Below, one piece after another: positions 1 through 11,016 of a stretch of DNA of 64,000 nt. Below the pieces are notes generated by a model, which made no database searches, was not told the origin of the DNA, and worked only from the letters and a program-made list of their open reading frames with translations. The translations under genes were made by a program, and so were the position numbers. Every line of letters begins with the position of its first letter. Position 1 is the stretch's first letter. Source of the DNA: Leptodontidium sp. MPI-SDFR-AT-0119 (lineage: Eukaryota; Ascomycota; Leotiomycetes; Helotiales; Leptodontidiaceae); contig JAHLEZ010000018.1 of assembly GCA_020726505.1 (NCBI GenBank), positions 1 to 64,000 on the forward strand, read 5' to 3'.

Positions 1-493
1 ACAAAGGTTGTGTGAAGGTGTAAGGGGTAGGGGCGCGGGTTTAGAAGTTGGTCAGGTGAGGTGTGCTCGAACGATTTAGGTAGTCTAAGTGCCCCGCGAT
101 TTTTAAATCACGTTATGCAAACGGTTGTAAGTCTATTCCGTCGGCGTGTCAATTTTAGTACGTCTCCTGAAGCTCACCACCAACTCCCCCCCCCCCCCCC
201 CCCCCCCCCTCCCCGATTAGCATCACTACGAACGTAAAGTTCGGTATGTCAAGGCGCTCGTGTACCGCTACTTAGCTAATGTGATAGTAGACACGATTAC
301 TTGCAGCCAAATTACATGTCCTTCGAATGCCCAGCTCATTGCCCAAAAGTCTCCAATATTGTCACACATGAGTTCCTACGCCGGCAATTGCTCAGAGCGG
401 TAGTCCTTTAGCGACATTTGCAGGAAACAGAGAAAACAGTGTATCTGAAGTTAGCTTGGGAGCGCCCCTACTTATCCACCGCGAAACTTAAAG
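1..493. other. Gene-free flank with poly-C tract
   Basis: No coding signal seen on either strand. It contains an uninterrupted run of 24 C at 186-209, followed by T and four more C. The rest is ordinary mixed sequence. The next gene begins about 300 bases after the tract. Confidence 0.5.
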
Positions 494-1464
494 GTGACTA
501 CCATCAGATTGCCGACTGGGTTCAACATGACCAGCTTCCTGAGCTCCGGAATCACGAGCATGGTGTACCTAGACTCGTCCTCTGACACTGTCATTAAATA
601 TCCTCACCAAGAAGAAGAAGAGCCCGCTATCGAAGTTGAGAGACGGATCTACGAACGGTTCCAGCAACACGGCGGGCACGAAGGTCTCCTGCGTTATCAT
701 GGTACCTTTGGACCCGGCATCCGGTTAGAATATGCGAGCAACAATGGACCCCGTCAATACATCGAAACCCATGAGATTGATACCAAGCAATGCATTCAAT
801 GGGCTCAACAAGTCACTAGGGCGCTTGCCTTTGTTCATTCGATGAACGTTGTCTATGCGGATCTCACCTGCAACAACATTTCCTTGGACGATAGCTAACA
901 CGCAAAGCTTCTCGACTTCAGTGCCTCCTCATTGGATGGCTCTAATCCGTGCGTTGTGGTGACTGCGAGCCACAAATGCCCTGGAGACGACCTCAAATCA
1001 ACACAGGCAGACCTGTTTGCCCTTGGCTCTACCCTCTACGAGATCCTGACTGGGAAACCTCCATACTACGGCCTGTTTAAACAATCTAAGTTTCCTGAGA
1101 CGAAAAGTCTAGGACCAATAGGCGATGTCATCACGGGGTGCTGGCAAGGCAGATTTGGAAGTGCAAATGATGTTCTTGAAGGTGTGCCATTTGCTAATTT
1201 CCCTTTCAACATTATTTACTAACTCTAGCCAGCCATCAACTCCTGTGTGAGAACATGTTCCATCGCTCCATCCACCCTCGAGACGACAATGGCAGTTTCA
1301 GTTCTTGGCCTGGCGCAGCCTCTCCGAGGATGATCCACCCAATCCAGATAATCTACCTCACCAATCTTTCAACCCCACCCAGAAGCCTCACCAATAGGCG
1401 TGCACATGTACAACACCACGTGAGTATTTCTGATTTTCAACATGGAACCAGTAACCACCGCTGA
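494..1464 (+). pseudogene. Protein kinase-like gene broken by one stop
   Basis: Kinase-fold protein of an expanded fungal accessory family. The frame opens at 494 without an ATG; the first ATG is at 527. Visible motifs are VIKYPH (beta-3 lysine region), a catalytic loop reading YADLTCNN in place of HxDxxxxN, and DFS in place of DFG. A TAA at 896-898 cuts the frame just before that DFS motif, and the same frame resumes without any shift, so a single C-to-T change in a CAA codon would explain it. A probable intron at 1182-1228 (GTGTGC...CTAACTCTAG) leads to a second exon ending at 1464. The altered catalytic motifs suggest a pseudokinase even before the stop. It shares the VIKYPH motif and layout with the relic at 16986. 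Confidence 0.6.
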
Positions 1465-2758
1465 GAAAGCCACCAAGCGGTGCTGGTGGTGTGTAAGCAG
1501 CCATCTTGGCAGACTTGTTGTCCTCTCATCGGCCCGACAACTGCTCTTCCATATTTTGCTGCTCATCATCCGCTGCACACTCGCAGATAGTGAAACTCTC
1601 GAGAAATCTTGAATTACTCCCTGCATACTTTTAACCTTGACCTTTTAGCCTTTAACCTTGTTAATTCTCCTGCCTGCACTGTAAGCGACCTCACATTCCG
1701 CAACGGATGATCAGACTGCATAGGCCTGACTCACCGGTTACAAGTCAGTAAGTATTTTGAGGCGTATTGTTTGCTACGAAGGGTTTTGGGAAAGCTGTAC
1801 GATATAATGGAACTGTCGAAGGAAATGAACAAACGAGATTGCGATAAATGTCCGTAGCCAATAATAATCTGAGCAGATTGTATCACTGTCGCTGTGTTTC
1901 TGCCGTCGTCTACTGTATCAAAATTTGAAAGTTTGACCATCACGCACAAAAGATTAGGCAGCCAAGATAATGAGTTCGCTCCAGATTGTTACTGCATCCA
2001 ATCGGTGCGCCTACCCCACCACCCTTAAACTATTTGCAAGCAGCAAAATGGTCTGATGATACATCATATCCCTATCGCGCTACGCTGCCTGCCTTCACCT
2101 GTATCCTGATGTCTATAATTGCGCCGATTCGCACCAGAGAATTCAGTGAAGTTGCAAAGTTTTCCACAAGATTCCTTGAAGCAGACATCGAAACGACATC
2201 TCAGATCAACAAAAGACGGCGAACCTCGCAGTGCTTGCTGAGTCATCCCAGGTCTCTCTCTCCTGGGTCTGTCCGTTATACTTTCCCTTCAGCTGCTGCT
2301 AGGTTCCTAAACGAAGTCATACAGATACTATGTGCTGGAACGACATTACCCCGGCGAAGATGTTTTGCGGTCTTTCCTGGCAGCACGCAGAAGAGGGAGC
2401 CGTGCGATGACTGCGTTGCAGTCGGGCAGTATGAGAAGGTCCCCGGCAGCATCAATCAATGGAGGAAGACATAGGGAGCGATCGCACTTCCGGTCTGTGC
2501 TCCAGAAATCGACAACCTTCTCATTTTTGAAAGCAAAACTTGTTGGCCGCAACACCGTCTCCCTGTCCCACTCGTGGCTCTAGAGTGTTCCCGTGACTTC
2601 CGCCAAAATCACAGTTCATGTCCGATAAGCATAAATAGTCAAGTTCGCGCGCCTAGTAAATCAAGTCGGTTTTTACTCTCAAAAATCATACGATTTGACT
2701 GTACTGCACCACTCTCCTCTGTCATCTCTTCTTCTTCTTCTTCTTTCACAAAATAAGA
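1465..2758. other. Intergenic region upstream of kinase gene
   Basis: Several short frames are open here, but none shows a recognisable domain, a good start context or splice signals. The last 130 bases look like a promoter and leader for the gene at 2759: an AT-rich CATAAATAG motif near 2630, then a pyrimidine-rich run (TCTTCTTCTTCTTC) ending CACAAAATAAGAATGG. Confidence 0.4.
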
Positions 2759-3832
2759 ATGGCGAGGCCGGCGTGTTCATACGAAGAACTTTCCGAGCTC
2801 ATCCCAAGAATTACTGCACACTCAACAACTCCTGTCAAGGCTGGAGACATCAACCCCCTTATCAAACAGGTCCTTGCGAAATGCCCTAGATCTTTTATCA
2901 AGAATCTTGGGGGCCACTCAGCCGTGCTCTTCATCACCGACGGAATCGTGGCAAAAATCCCCTTCAAAGCTGGTGATTTATGCTTCGATCATGAACAGAA
3001 TATTTTCAGCATGCTTGATCCAGCACCATCCTTGCATATTGTTCGAACATTTCTCTGCCGCCCCGAAATCACGTTCATGCAATTCATCAGCAATGGAACT
3101 CTCAAGGACCGCATTGATGAAGGGGATGGCAACCGCCCAGCCATTTCATGGATGCACCAACTCTCAAGCGCAGTAGCATACCTGGAATCTTTTGGTCTTG
3201 CACACGGCGATATGAAGCCTGCAAACATTCTTGTCGATGACCAGGACCAGCTCAAGCTTGTTGACCTAGGCCATGCAAAGCCAATTGGGAGCGACGTCGA
3301 GGTTGGTGACGATCCGTATGTTCGTGCTCATAAAGTCGGAGAACCCGGTGGTTGTTATGGTGTGGCTGGTCCCGAGACCGAACATTTCGCCCTAGGTTCA
3401 GTCTTTTGGTATATCACTCGAGGCACTGAGCTCTATTCAGAACTCCAAGGGCATGATGTCGTCAACCGTTTGGCGGACCGTCAATTTCCGGACACAGACC
3501 CTGACGATCCCATCGACAATATTATTCTCAAATGCTGGCTTACAAAGTTTGAGCGGGCTGTAGACCTGCTGCATGAAATAGAGCGAGTCGCTAAGAATAT
3601 TAGCGGATCGGAAGGCATTCGAGCAGTCAAGTCGATGTCTGATGAGAAGTATCTCGCCAAAAAGGAGCTTTGCGAAGGCTTTCACAGTCTACTTCTCGAA
3701 GATGGCTCCCACCAGGCCGTTAAAATCGCTACTACTGCTTCTTTGGGCTCTGCAAACGAATCTGCACCGCTTAGTCTGAGTGGGGGAAGGCCTCATGGAA
3801 CCGAAATATCACTGTATCTACGATCAGTTTAG
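2759..3832 (+). CDS. Protein kinase-like protein, intact
   Basis: A 357-residue intronless protein with a kinase fold. The invariant Lys sits in VAKIP (about residue 66), the catalytic loop is HGDMKPANIL (about 149) and the metal-binding motif is DLG (about 169) rather than DFG, followed by the EHFALGS helix and the KCW motif typical of the C-lobe. The key Lys, catalytic Asp, Asn and metal-binding Asp are all present, so activity is plausible, though the HRD Arg is Gly. The glycine loop is weak. The ATG follows a pyrimidine-rich leader and an A-rich context. Unlike the two relatives at 494 and 16986 it has no stop. Substrate and pathway cannot be told. It is likely a member of a lineage-expanded fungal kinase group. 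Confidence 0.75.
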   Translation: MARPACSYEELSELIPRITAHSTTPVKAGDINPLIKQVLAKCPRSFIKNLGGHSAVLFITDGIVAKIPFKAGDLCFDHEQNIFSMLDPAPSLHIVRTFLCRPEITFMQFISNGTLKDRIDEGDGNRPAISWMHQLSSAVAYLESFGLAHGDMKPANILVDDQDQLKLVDLGHAKPIGSDVEVGDDPYVRAHKVGEPGGCYGVAGPETEHFALGSVFWYITRGTELYSELQGHDVVNRLADRQFPDTDPDDPIDNIILKCWLTKFERAVDLLHEIERVAKNISGSEGIRAVKSMSDEKYLAKKELCEGFHSLLLEDGSHQAVKIATTASLGSANESAPLSLSGGRPHGTEISLYLRSV

Positions 3833-4680
3833 ATCCACTGATGGGTGTAAGAATGGACAGAAACTCCTGAAATTGGCATAGACCGATCGATTCCATGACA
3901 ACTCGCACACTTCATCAAGGCAGCTACCCTCGCGCGTACTATTTATTGTGTCTTGAGGGCAAGAAATGGAATTATGTTCCGTCAACCAATGTCACAAGCA
4001 GACCTGCGGCGATCAGCAAGAGTTTCATGTTCTGGGAGTGATATTCTTTCATCCTCCAACTACGGCTTGTAATCGTCATCCTGGAACACTGGAACCTCAC
4101 GACTACGTGCCAGACAAGGAGAGTGAATACTAGCTTTGAGCAGTCTTCGGGCGGTAATAGAATGACTCATTTGTCTGTGTATTTAAGAAGGGTTCGCCTC
4201 TCGAACTCTCTTCTTCTCTCCTTAGCTTTAGATTCTCTTGTCAATAAAGTCGTACGCCGTTCATGATCTGTCTCCGTGACATGCTGCATCTGCACCTTTC
4301 CTCATTTTTGTCCGATTATTCATCTTAAACAAGTCAGCAGATGGAAGGAGGGTAGGAGCTTAGGAATAGCCGGCTTTCTCACATTGAAGCGCACAAGCAA
4401 TCAGGTAAGTACAACTTGTCTTACTGATCACTGTCCGAAATGCAGCATCTTTCGGTGGCTCGCTTTCACTGTATAAGATGAGCTAGACGATGGACGGATT
4501 CTGCTAAGAACGGCCATATGATTGACTAGCACTCATACTTTGACGTGATTATGGCTGGAGCCTCAGTGGTCTGGCCGGCTCTGGGCTTGCATCCTTCTTG
4601 CTGGGTAGATGGGCATCCCCAATCTTTTCGGTTGTTAGCGCCGCTGTCACATCATTCGCCCCTTGCTGTGGCTAACTGAC
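3833..4680. other. Intergenic region
   Basis: No gene recognised. The stretch near 4180-4270 has a polyadenylation-like AATAAAG and pyrimidine-rich sequence but no coding exon. The far end is the 3' side of the minus-strand gene that starts at 6485. Confidence 0.3.
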
Positions 4681-6485
4681 CTACTCATTGTCGTCGTCGT
4701 CGTCGTCGTCCTCCTCCTCCTCCTCCTCCTGCCGCTGCTGCCTGTCTTCCTCATCGAAGGGTATTAAATGCAGTGTGAATCAACCCATGTTCGCCTTCTT
4801 GTCGAGGCTGGCTGCGAGGACGAGCGGAAGCTGCCTATGAAGTGGTATAATGCAATAGTATGAAAAGAGATACTGACGAAAGATAGGGCTCCAACTATCA
4901 CGTAAAGGACGAGTCTGTGACCAAAATAAACACATGATGTACTAACGAGACCTCTCAATACGCTCCGTGACCTTCTTGTCCTTCGCGCACCACTGTTCGA
5001 GGTCTTGTTTCATTGCAGCTCCCTCGCTGCTAGCGGACTTTGTAGCCTGACGTAACTTAGCAGTCACCTTACTTCTTCTCTCCTCCAAGTCTCCAAATTC
5101 TCTACTAAGCTGCAGCCGTGCGCTTCGTGGCAGGCGATCAGCTGATATTTCGGCAACGATTTGGCATTATTCGATTTCGAGGGCATCAAGTGTTGCAATA
5201 TACTACCTTTGCTCCGCTAAGAAGTTGCGAAGAGTCTTATATCTCGCTGTAACAGCATCCCACTACATAACTTCGGCGTCAAAGTGGCCCTTGGGCTCAC
5301 GCGCTATAACTCTGCGTGTATTTGACTTCCGTCGGCGCTTGGGTTCGTTATCAGAGCCTTGCCCGAACCTTCAGGAGCGTTAGGTCGGGCAGTCATCGAA
5401 AGGCTGGCCGTGTTTTCCTTTGCAATCGAGGACGTTTGTTTGGTTTCCGTCGGCTTTCGACTTCGTTATCAGTTGCATTGATTGAATCCGTGGAGTATTT
5501 GGGCTGAGAATTGCCGGGAAGAGTAGGCATGACCTCTATTTTATCTTCGAAATCAGAACCGAGGAAGACCACTAATGGAAGTCTGAATTAGCTTAATATG
5601 CTTGGAATGCAGCAAGCGCAACTCACTAGTATTTTCAAATGCTTCCGCTCGAACTCTCTCCCGGCGCTCATCACGAGTGCTCTTTGGTTGGTCTGCTTTA
5701 TGCTTGTTGCACGTCGAGGAAGTTCCCTTAACGGCATCGGTAATTTGTTGATATATCGATAGGGGGGTTTTTTTTTAGCACAGATACTTGGGTTGTCTTT
5801 ACCTTGTGCAGGACCGAAATTGTCGTTGGTCTGGGTATCACCGAAGTTATCGAAAACTAAAGCGCGTGGGTTTGGGTCTGAGGTGGCCCTGATAGTGTTT
5901 ATTGAATGAAACCCTACAAAGGATGTTAGATGTTGGATTAAAATTGATTAGAGAACCATACCTGTTGTGTCCGATGCTAAGCTTACTTCCTGGCTAAATG
6001 CCCTCTGTCTCGCCCTCATGATCGTCCTCTGGCCCCGGATTGCTGGAAATGGCTGGAAGATGACCGCGACGAAGGGAAGAGATTCCATATCTGAGTCTTC
6101 ATCAATTGGAATGACCCGGGCCTCCTCTGAGTTTGCGGATAGCGACCCTCCTGAGTTCTGTCGTTGAGGCTGTAGGCTTCACTGACGTGACTTTGCCGTT
6201 ACCTGCCGGGGAACGGCGGTCTTCTTCCTTATTATCGGTAACAGAAATGACATTGGATGTATCTATACATCTAGCAAATCTCATCAACTGAGCGGTCGAG
6301 TAGCCAGTATCTTCACTGTACTTAGCTAACTATAATCTAAGAAGGATGGGAAGCTTATTATCAACTTTGACGAGTCCTTCACGACTGAAGTTATAAATGG
6401 TGATGGGCCGTCACGCAGCGCTTTTCAGGAGTCCGACAGATAAGTTTGCTGTTTGGTACTTTCCAGTACGGCTGTCGCGTGACAT
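4681..6485 (-). pseudogene. Decayed multi-exon gene: coiled coil plus acidic tail
   Basis: Reading the minus strand from an ATG at 6485 gives a long, protein-like but broken frame that ends in a TAG at 4681-4683. The N-terminal part includes TGYSTAQLMRFARCID (near 6300). The middle is charged and Arg-rich. A coiled-coil stretch at about 4950-5270 includes RLQLSREFGDLEERRSKV. The C-terminus is a run of Glu then Asp (EEEEEEEDDDDDDNE), encoded by the GTC/CTC microsatellite at 4687-4729. Introns with good borders are visible (GTATGG...TTGTAG near 5913-5962). In the coiled-coil part three TAG/TAA codons stand where Gln fits the heptads, and further stops and at least one frame change occur upstream. 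It looks like a nuclear or structural protein lost by C-to-T mutation. Family not recognised. Confidence 0.5.
4687..4735. repeat. Trinucleotide microsatellite (GTC)n(CTC)n
   Basis: Six GTC units run into seven CTC units, then GCC/GCT triplets. On the minus strand they encode the Asp and Glu runs of the acidic tail of the decayed gene at 4681-6485, two codons short of its stop. Confidence 0.7.
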
Positions 6486-6900
6486 AGCGTAGAAAATGGG
6501 CATGGGCATGCATATTGTAGGCCCATTCCGAGACCCAGTGATCGCCGTATTCTTAGGACGTTTGCTTTGTAAGGTTTGCTAGGCCGAGGTCCATTGCCAA
6601 TCCATAATCGAGAAAAGACATGCTTGAAAGAATACTGAAGAATAAATGAGTTAGTAGAAACTAAGGGATAGAAGTTGGTTGAGACAACTGGTGAAGGGGG
6701 AAATAAAGATTGATAAAGATAAAGATAAAGTTAGTGAAGATGGTGCTATGTTTATCTACTCCTTTGTAGGAGCAAACACTAGGCACCATCACGTCCATCT
6801 GACACATCCTCTGTCTTAAGCCGCCTCCTCACAGATCAAGCTATTCAAGCCTCTCGTCTTTCCCTGACTGCAGGATCCACATCATGCAAAGGGAGGGGCT
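6486..6900. other. Intergenic region with short repeats
   Basis: No gene seen. It has a doubled GGGCATGGGCATG near 6498 and a GATAAA run near 6710-6730. Confidence 0.3.
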
Positions 6901-6929
6901 AGGTGCTGCTACAACCTGGTCCCTTGATG

Positions 6930-7560
6930 CAAACCCGTCCCTCGCCGCAACTCCACCACTGGACGAATCACGCCGTCGTGGTCCTGGACCTGCTCTGTAT
7001 GAATGTCCCAGCTATGCAGGGTAGACAAAAGTTGTATCATCCTTTCCCGGCGCAACCTCGTCCACGCATGAATTTCAATGCTCAGGAGCCACGCCAATTC
7101 TGAGACCCCTCCATCAGTGTAGCTTGCCGTCGAGATGACTCTGCCTCGCATTGCTTGCGTGACTCTTCTGCTGAACCTGACCATGACCCCTCCCTGGCCA
7201 GTCTCGCCGCTGCGTGAATCTTACGACAGCTAACAGCACACCAGTAACCATAAACCCTTCCGCCAAAGCAACTCTGCCTTGCCTTGCTTGCATGAAATTC
7301 TCTGCTCCTCGGCAGACGGAACCTTGGTATGGATCTTCCCCTGATGTGATTTCGCACCTGCACGAATCCCACTATCCCCATTAAGCACACCACCTGTCGT
7401 AACCCTCGTTGCAACTGTATGTAGTGCCGCGCTGATATTGCATGAATGATCCCTTGCCTAGCAGAAGCACCGGACGTTGTATTCCCATTCAATCCCTGGC
7501 GCAACCCTGCCGCTAAGAGGATTGCGCCTCGTCTCGTATGAATGGTAACATTTTCGTGAG
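6930..7560. repeat. Degenerate tandem-like array, about 60-95 bp period
   Basis: A CGCAACyCTG-type motif followed by a TGCATGAAT-type motif recurs about eight times (for example near 6998, 7066, 7150, 7212, 7288, 7360, 7438 and 7532). Spacing varies from about 60 to 95 bases and copies are diverged. Long frames are open across it on the minus strand, but they show no domain and Cys/Arg-rich composition, so I read them as by-products of the repeat. It may be an old minisatellite; I cannot align the units precisely by eye. Confidence 0.35.
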
Positions 7561-7579
7561 GAGCGCCAGACGTTGACAC

Positions 7580-8115
7580 CTCCTAAGATTTGTGCTGTGG
7601 TTCTTTCGGACTTTCGAAATCATACCGAATCATCTGTCGACTGCCATGATGGGGCAGCATCGTGCGTGTCTGGGTACGACTTCTTGTGGCAGAGAGAAGT
7701 TGAATGAGTGCTTAACAGATCGACGCCATGTGTGTTCGTTCGTATGCGATGGATGAGGTTGAATTTGTGAAGTTCGGTAAGTGGGTGGGAGGCGAGGGAG
7801 GCTCAGTCGGTCGTTTCGTGCGGCTCTTGCTGACGGGGCTCGCGGGGATCGCTCCGAAAGAATCCTTGCTCACTTTTTCCAATTTTGGCCGGCAGCCGCC
7901 TTCGATCCACAACTTCGATCCACAATGGCTTGACTAAGTCACCTTGCCTCTTGCTGCAGTGATTGTTTACTTGCGTCCGCCTCTCGACATCGTGCTCTCG
8001 CCCAATTAATCAATCACCCGCAATCGAACAGGCTCTGCGAAGAAGCTTTGGGATTTTGCCAGCGAATCCTGTTCCCCTCATTCTCGTTTCTTCTGCCAAA
8101 CCGTCTTGACGCATT
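7580..8115. other. Intergenic region and promoter of the Zn2Cys6 gene
   Basis: No convincing gene. Short frames are open on both strands between 7712 and 7937 with no recognisable content. The last 100 bases lead directly to the ATG at 8116. Confidence 0.3.
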
Positions 8116-9603
8116 ATGGCTTCATGTTTCCGCTGCAGAATTCGGGAGGTAAATTTGATTGTCCCTATTCTCCAACGAATATAGCGCGCTGATAACTTGT
8201 CGTTGCAGCTATCTTGCTCACTGGGTATTCCTACTTGTACACAATGCCGTCTCGCCGGCATTAAGTGTAACTATCGTCGAGAGCGTCAGAGCAAGTCTAT
8301 AGCTCAGGATCAGGTAATATTATATTACGTCCTAGAATTCCTCCCTGCTCACCTTTTCTGCAGGGACAACCCAAGTCCTTAATGTCTGCGGCAGACTCGA
8401 ACCACCAAATAGATCAGTATGAAACTGGTGCCACAAACACTGGCGGCAGTCCTGGCGGGTCTCGTCAGCTAACACCCCAACGCCTTGACGACTTCGTGTA
8501 CTTATCTATAGAGACACCGGCCGAAGAGACCCAAACAGCACGAACGGGTTTCTCTCTTCCACAGATCCTCTCGCAACACAAACAATCACACCGAAAGACA
8601 GAGGCCAAATCTCCAGGTCTTCCTTTGCCTTTCGCTTCAATGGAACTAGATGTGGGAGAAAGTAAGCTTTGTGAGTTCGAAACCAATGGTGAGATATTCC
8701 AGTATCTGTTTGAGCCTACTGGCCAGTTGCTCCCGGGTGTTGTGAGCAGCGATGCAGCTTGGAAAATCATAATCCGTGATGTGCTCCGTGGAATGCTTAA
8801 CGGCGTACCCTTGGATAAACCCGTGGTATCTACAATAGGGGCACCTTTCTTTAACAACCAATATGTCGCAGACGAATTGGACTTCCTGGAGGTATTATGG
8901 CAGAAGAGCTTCGTGTAAGAGTCGGCCTTACTGCACAAATTAGATTACCTTAACTAACGGAGTGTGTAGTGTGGCAAGACGAATCAATCGGCAGCAGAGA
9001 GGAGAAACAGGCCACATGAGGACATTCTTGCGCGAGCAAATCGAAGGACTTGTAGCCGGCCGCTGCGAACAGAACCCGAGGGCCCAAGATGTGCAACTGT
9101 CCGTAAACGCAAACGGCATATTCTTCAACTCGAACTCCGGAAACCTACGGGACTCACCTCCACCAAAACTCAAGCAAATCAATCTCAGACCCTCTCCAAG
9201 TCCCGAACCCATGGTCCCGCTACCAGCTATGAGCGATACTAGTCGTAGTTCAACTCCCCCCAGGCCAAGTTATGGTGACTCTATCCTGGTTTCCTTTATG
9301 GGCAATGGAAATGTGACTGAGATTGCGCGAAAAGCTGGATTGGAAGTATTAGCTTCAGCTGCTGAGGCTGATCCGAACAAAGGACCAAAAAGAGAGTTGA
9401 GGAAAGAACCCAGGAAGGAGTTGAGGAAGGAATTGAGGAAGGAATGGAGCAAGGCATTGGGCAAAGCATTGAGAAAGGCATTGAGGAAGGAATTGAAGAA
9501 GGGATTGAGGAAGGAATTGAGGAAGGAATGGAGCAAGGCATTGGGCAAAGCATTAAGGAGGGCATTGAGGAAGGAGTTAAAGACGAGAAGTGTGGATATG
9601 TAG
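8116..9603 (+). CDS. Zn2Cys6 transcription factor
   Basis: Four exons: 8116-8148, 8209-8313, 8364-8914 and 8970-9603 (1,323 nt, 440 residues). All introns are GT-AG; the third has a CTAAC branch site. Splicing the first intron assembles a perfect binuclear zinc cluster, with Cys at residues 4, 7, 14, 21, 24 and 31 (C-x2-C-x6-C-x6-C-x2-C-x6-C, with P before the fourth Cys and NYR after the last). It should therefore bind DNA in the nucleus as a fungal-type regulator. The middle is Ser/Thr/Gln-rich with acidic patches. The last 80 residues are a basic RKEL/SKALGKALRK repeat encoded by a minisatellite. The repeat is also open in another frame, so a slip may have changed the true tail. Targets unknown. 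Confidence 0.8.
9392..9590. repeat. Minisatellite inside the Zn2Cys6 gene
   Basis: A 12-bp GGAATTGAGGAA unit is repeated and varied, inside a higher-order repeat of 84 bp (GGAATGGAGCAAGGCATTGG at 9441 and again at 9525). Because it is poor in T-initial purine codons it is open in several frames on both strands. One plus-strand frame reads EGIEEGIEEG, the frame fused to the zinc-cluster gene reads RKELRKEL. Confidence 0.75.
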
Positions 9604-10317
9604 GAGGTAGGAGACATGACCCTGCTCCCTAGCCAGTTTAAGTACTTATCATACTGCGAGGTCATGTGCGTTGGGGTGTGACATTGCCATGCTCGAAATT
9701 TATGCTCCGTAGAACGAACCAGAGGTGGTCGTTAAAACGAAGGTCGAAGTTCATGCATTTACCTCCTCTTCTGGCTTGCGATCTAAGATAGAGTTCCCTC
9801 AAATTTTCCGGCTTAGAGTAGTCTCATCCTTTTGAAAATAGACACGACGAAGGAAAGGAAATACGAGGAGAGTAAACAGAGCAGTTCGCTACCATAGTCC
9901 ACTTTTCCGCTACAGTAGTCTCTCCTCCCGTCTTGGCCTTCCATTTCTCGTCAACGACCCCCTAAAAATATCTTCTTTCTGGTCACGGATGAACAGCAAT
10001 GTTCCATCTCCACACAATACCGAAGGTGTGTGAAAGGACCTGGGCGAAGAGAGACTTGTCATCGCTTTCCTCTTGGGTCTGTGTCTTGCGGTTCGACCCA
10101 GGCTTTTCAAGGTGGTCATCAGGACGGCTTCTTACGCCGAGCACCGACATCAAATTGAACGTCGACATACCAACTCACTCCCTACTGCGACAAAAAGGGC
10201 GATGGTCTGCTTTTGATACTCCATATTTCGTGTCCGCTAGAGATGCAGAAACCAACGACAGTCCGCTTCAAGCAACGGAAGATGCAAGTGAGCCCGCCTC
10301 CGTCGCCCATGCTGGCA
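9604..10317. other. Region between regulator gene and repeat copy 1
   Basis: A frame is open on the plus strand from 9999, but it has no recognisable domain and no clear start context. I see nothing else here. Confidence 0.3.
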
Positions 10318-11016
10318 GGCTTCAGCTCCAACCCTGGAGACTTTCCTCCAGATCAACAACCACAACGACAACTCAACATCTAGACGGGAAAGATAAAATC
10401 AAGAATCGTCAGCATGGATGCAGAAGCTTGAGACTCCTCAGTATGGGGTGCTTTGGGTCCCTACTAGCAGACGAATGCCTCCACACCTGACCTCAACCTT
10501 GGCGTTGTGTTCATGGAGCAAAACAACAACATCCAACGAGTCTAACTTGCGACACAAGCTTGATTTCTTAAATAGCGCTACATCGAGTGACACCGGACTT
10601 CAAATAATACTCAATTACCATCAGACTGGTCTCGAGGATAGCCTCCTTACAAGATTCTGTTCAGCAGCGACGACCATATCTACATGCGGAAAAGGAAATG
10701 AGAGAGCCTTTCTCAAACACGGCTGCTCTTCCTTGAAAGCGGCAAAGGACATCGTCAAGCTTCCCACGACTTGCCAATGTCAATGTCACAAAAGCACCTC
10801 GATGCTTGCTCAGAAGATCTGCCCCTATCACCAACTTGAAATTTCGATTCAAATCTCACCAACTGTCAATCAGTTGGTTTTTGCGTGAATTCTGGTTCTC
10901 GCTCAAGGCGTGGTGGAGGCTCTATTTAATTTATACTGTGAGTCAGCTTGTCCAACTTTGGGGATACCCTGGAGCGTCTTTGGTCTACTCGATCTGCGTC
11001 CACCACAGCCAAGGGA
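10318..11016 (+). repeat. Dispersed repeat, copy 1 (left part)
   Basis: Clearly related to 32868-33610, same orientation. Anchors shared by both copies include ACAACATCCA-CGAGTCTA, GAAGATCTGCCCCTATCACC and GATACCCTGGAGCG. Divergence is high and indels are frequent. A frame carrying GCFGSLLADE in this copy matches GVFGSLLKDR in the other, so the repeat probably derives from a coding gene, now broken in both places. Its right end (GCTGAAATTCT...GGGATAAACA) lies about 810 bases further on. Confidence 0.65.

Noticed and set aside
1986..2474. 162-codon plus-strand frame upstream of the kinase
   Set aside because: No recognisable domain, no splice sites, and overlapping frames open on both strands.
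7082..7579. 165-codon open frame on the minus strand
   Set aside because: It lies wholly in the degenerate repeat array, has no domain and an Arg/Cys/Gly-rich make-up typical of a shadow frame.
9270..9665. Leu/Asn/Phe-rich minus-strand frame (FLNSFLNALLNALP)
   Set aside because: A by-product of the 12-bp minisatellite in the Zn2Cys6 gene; repeats keep many frames open.
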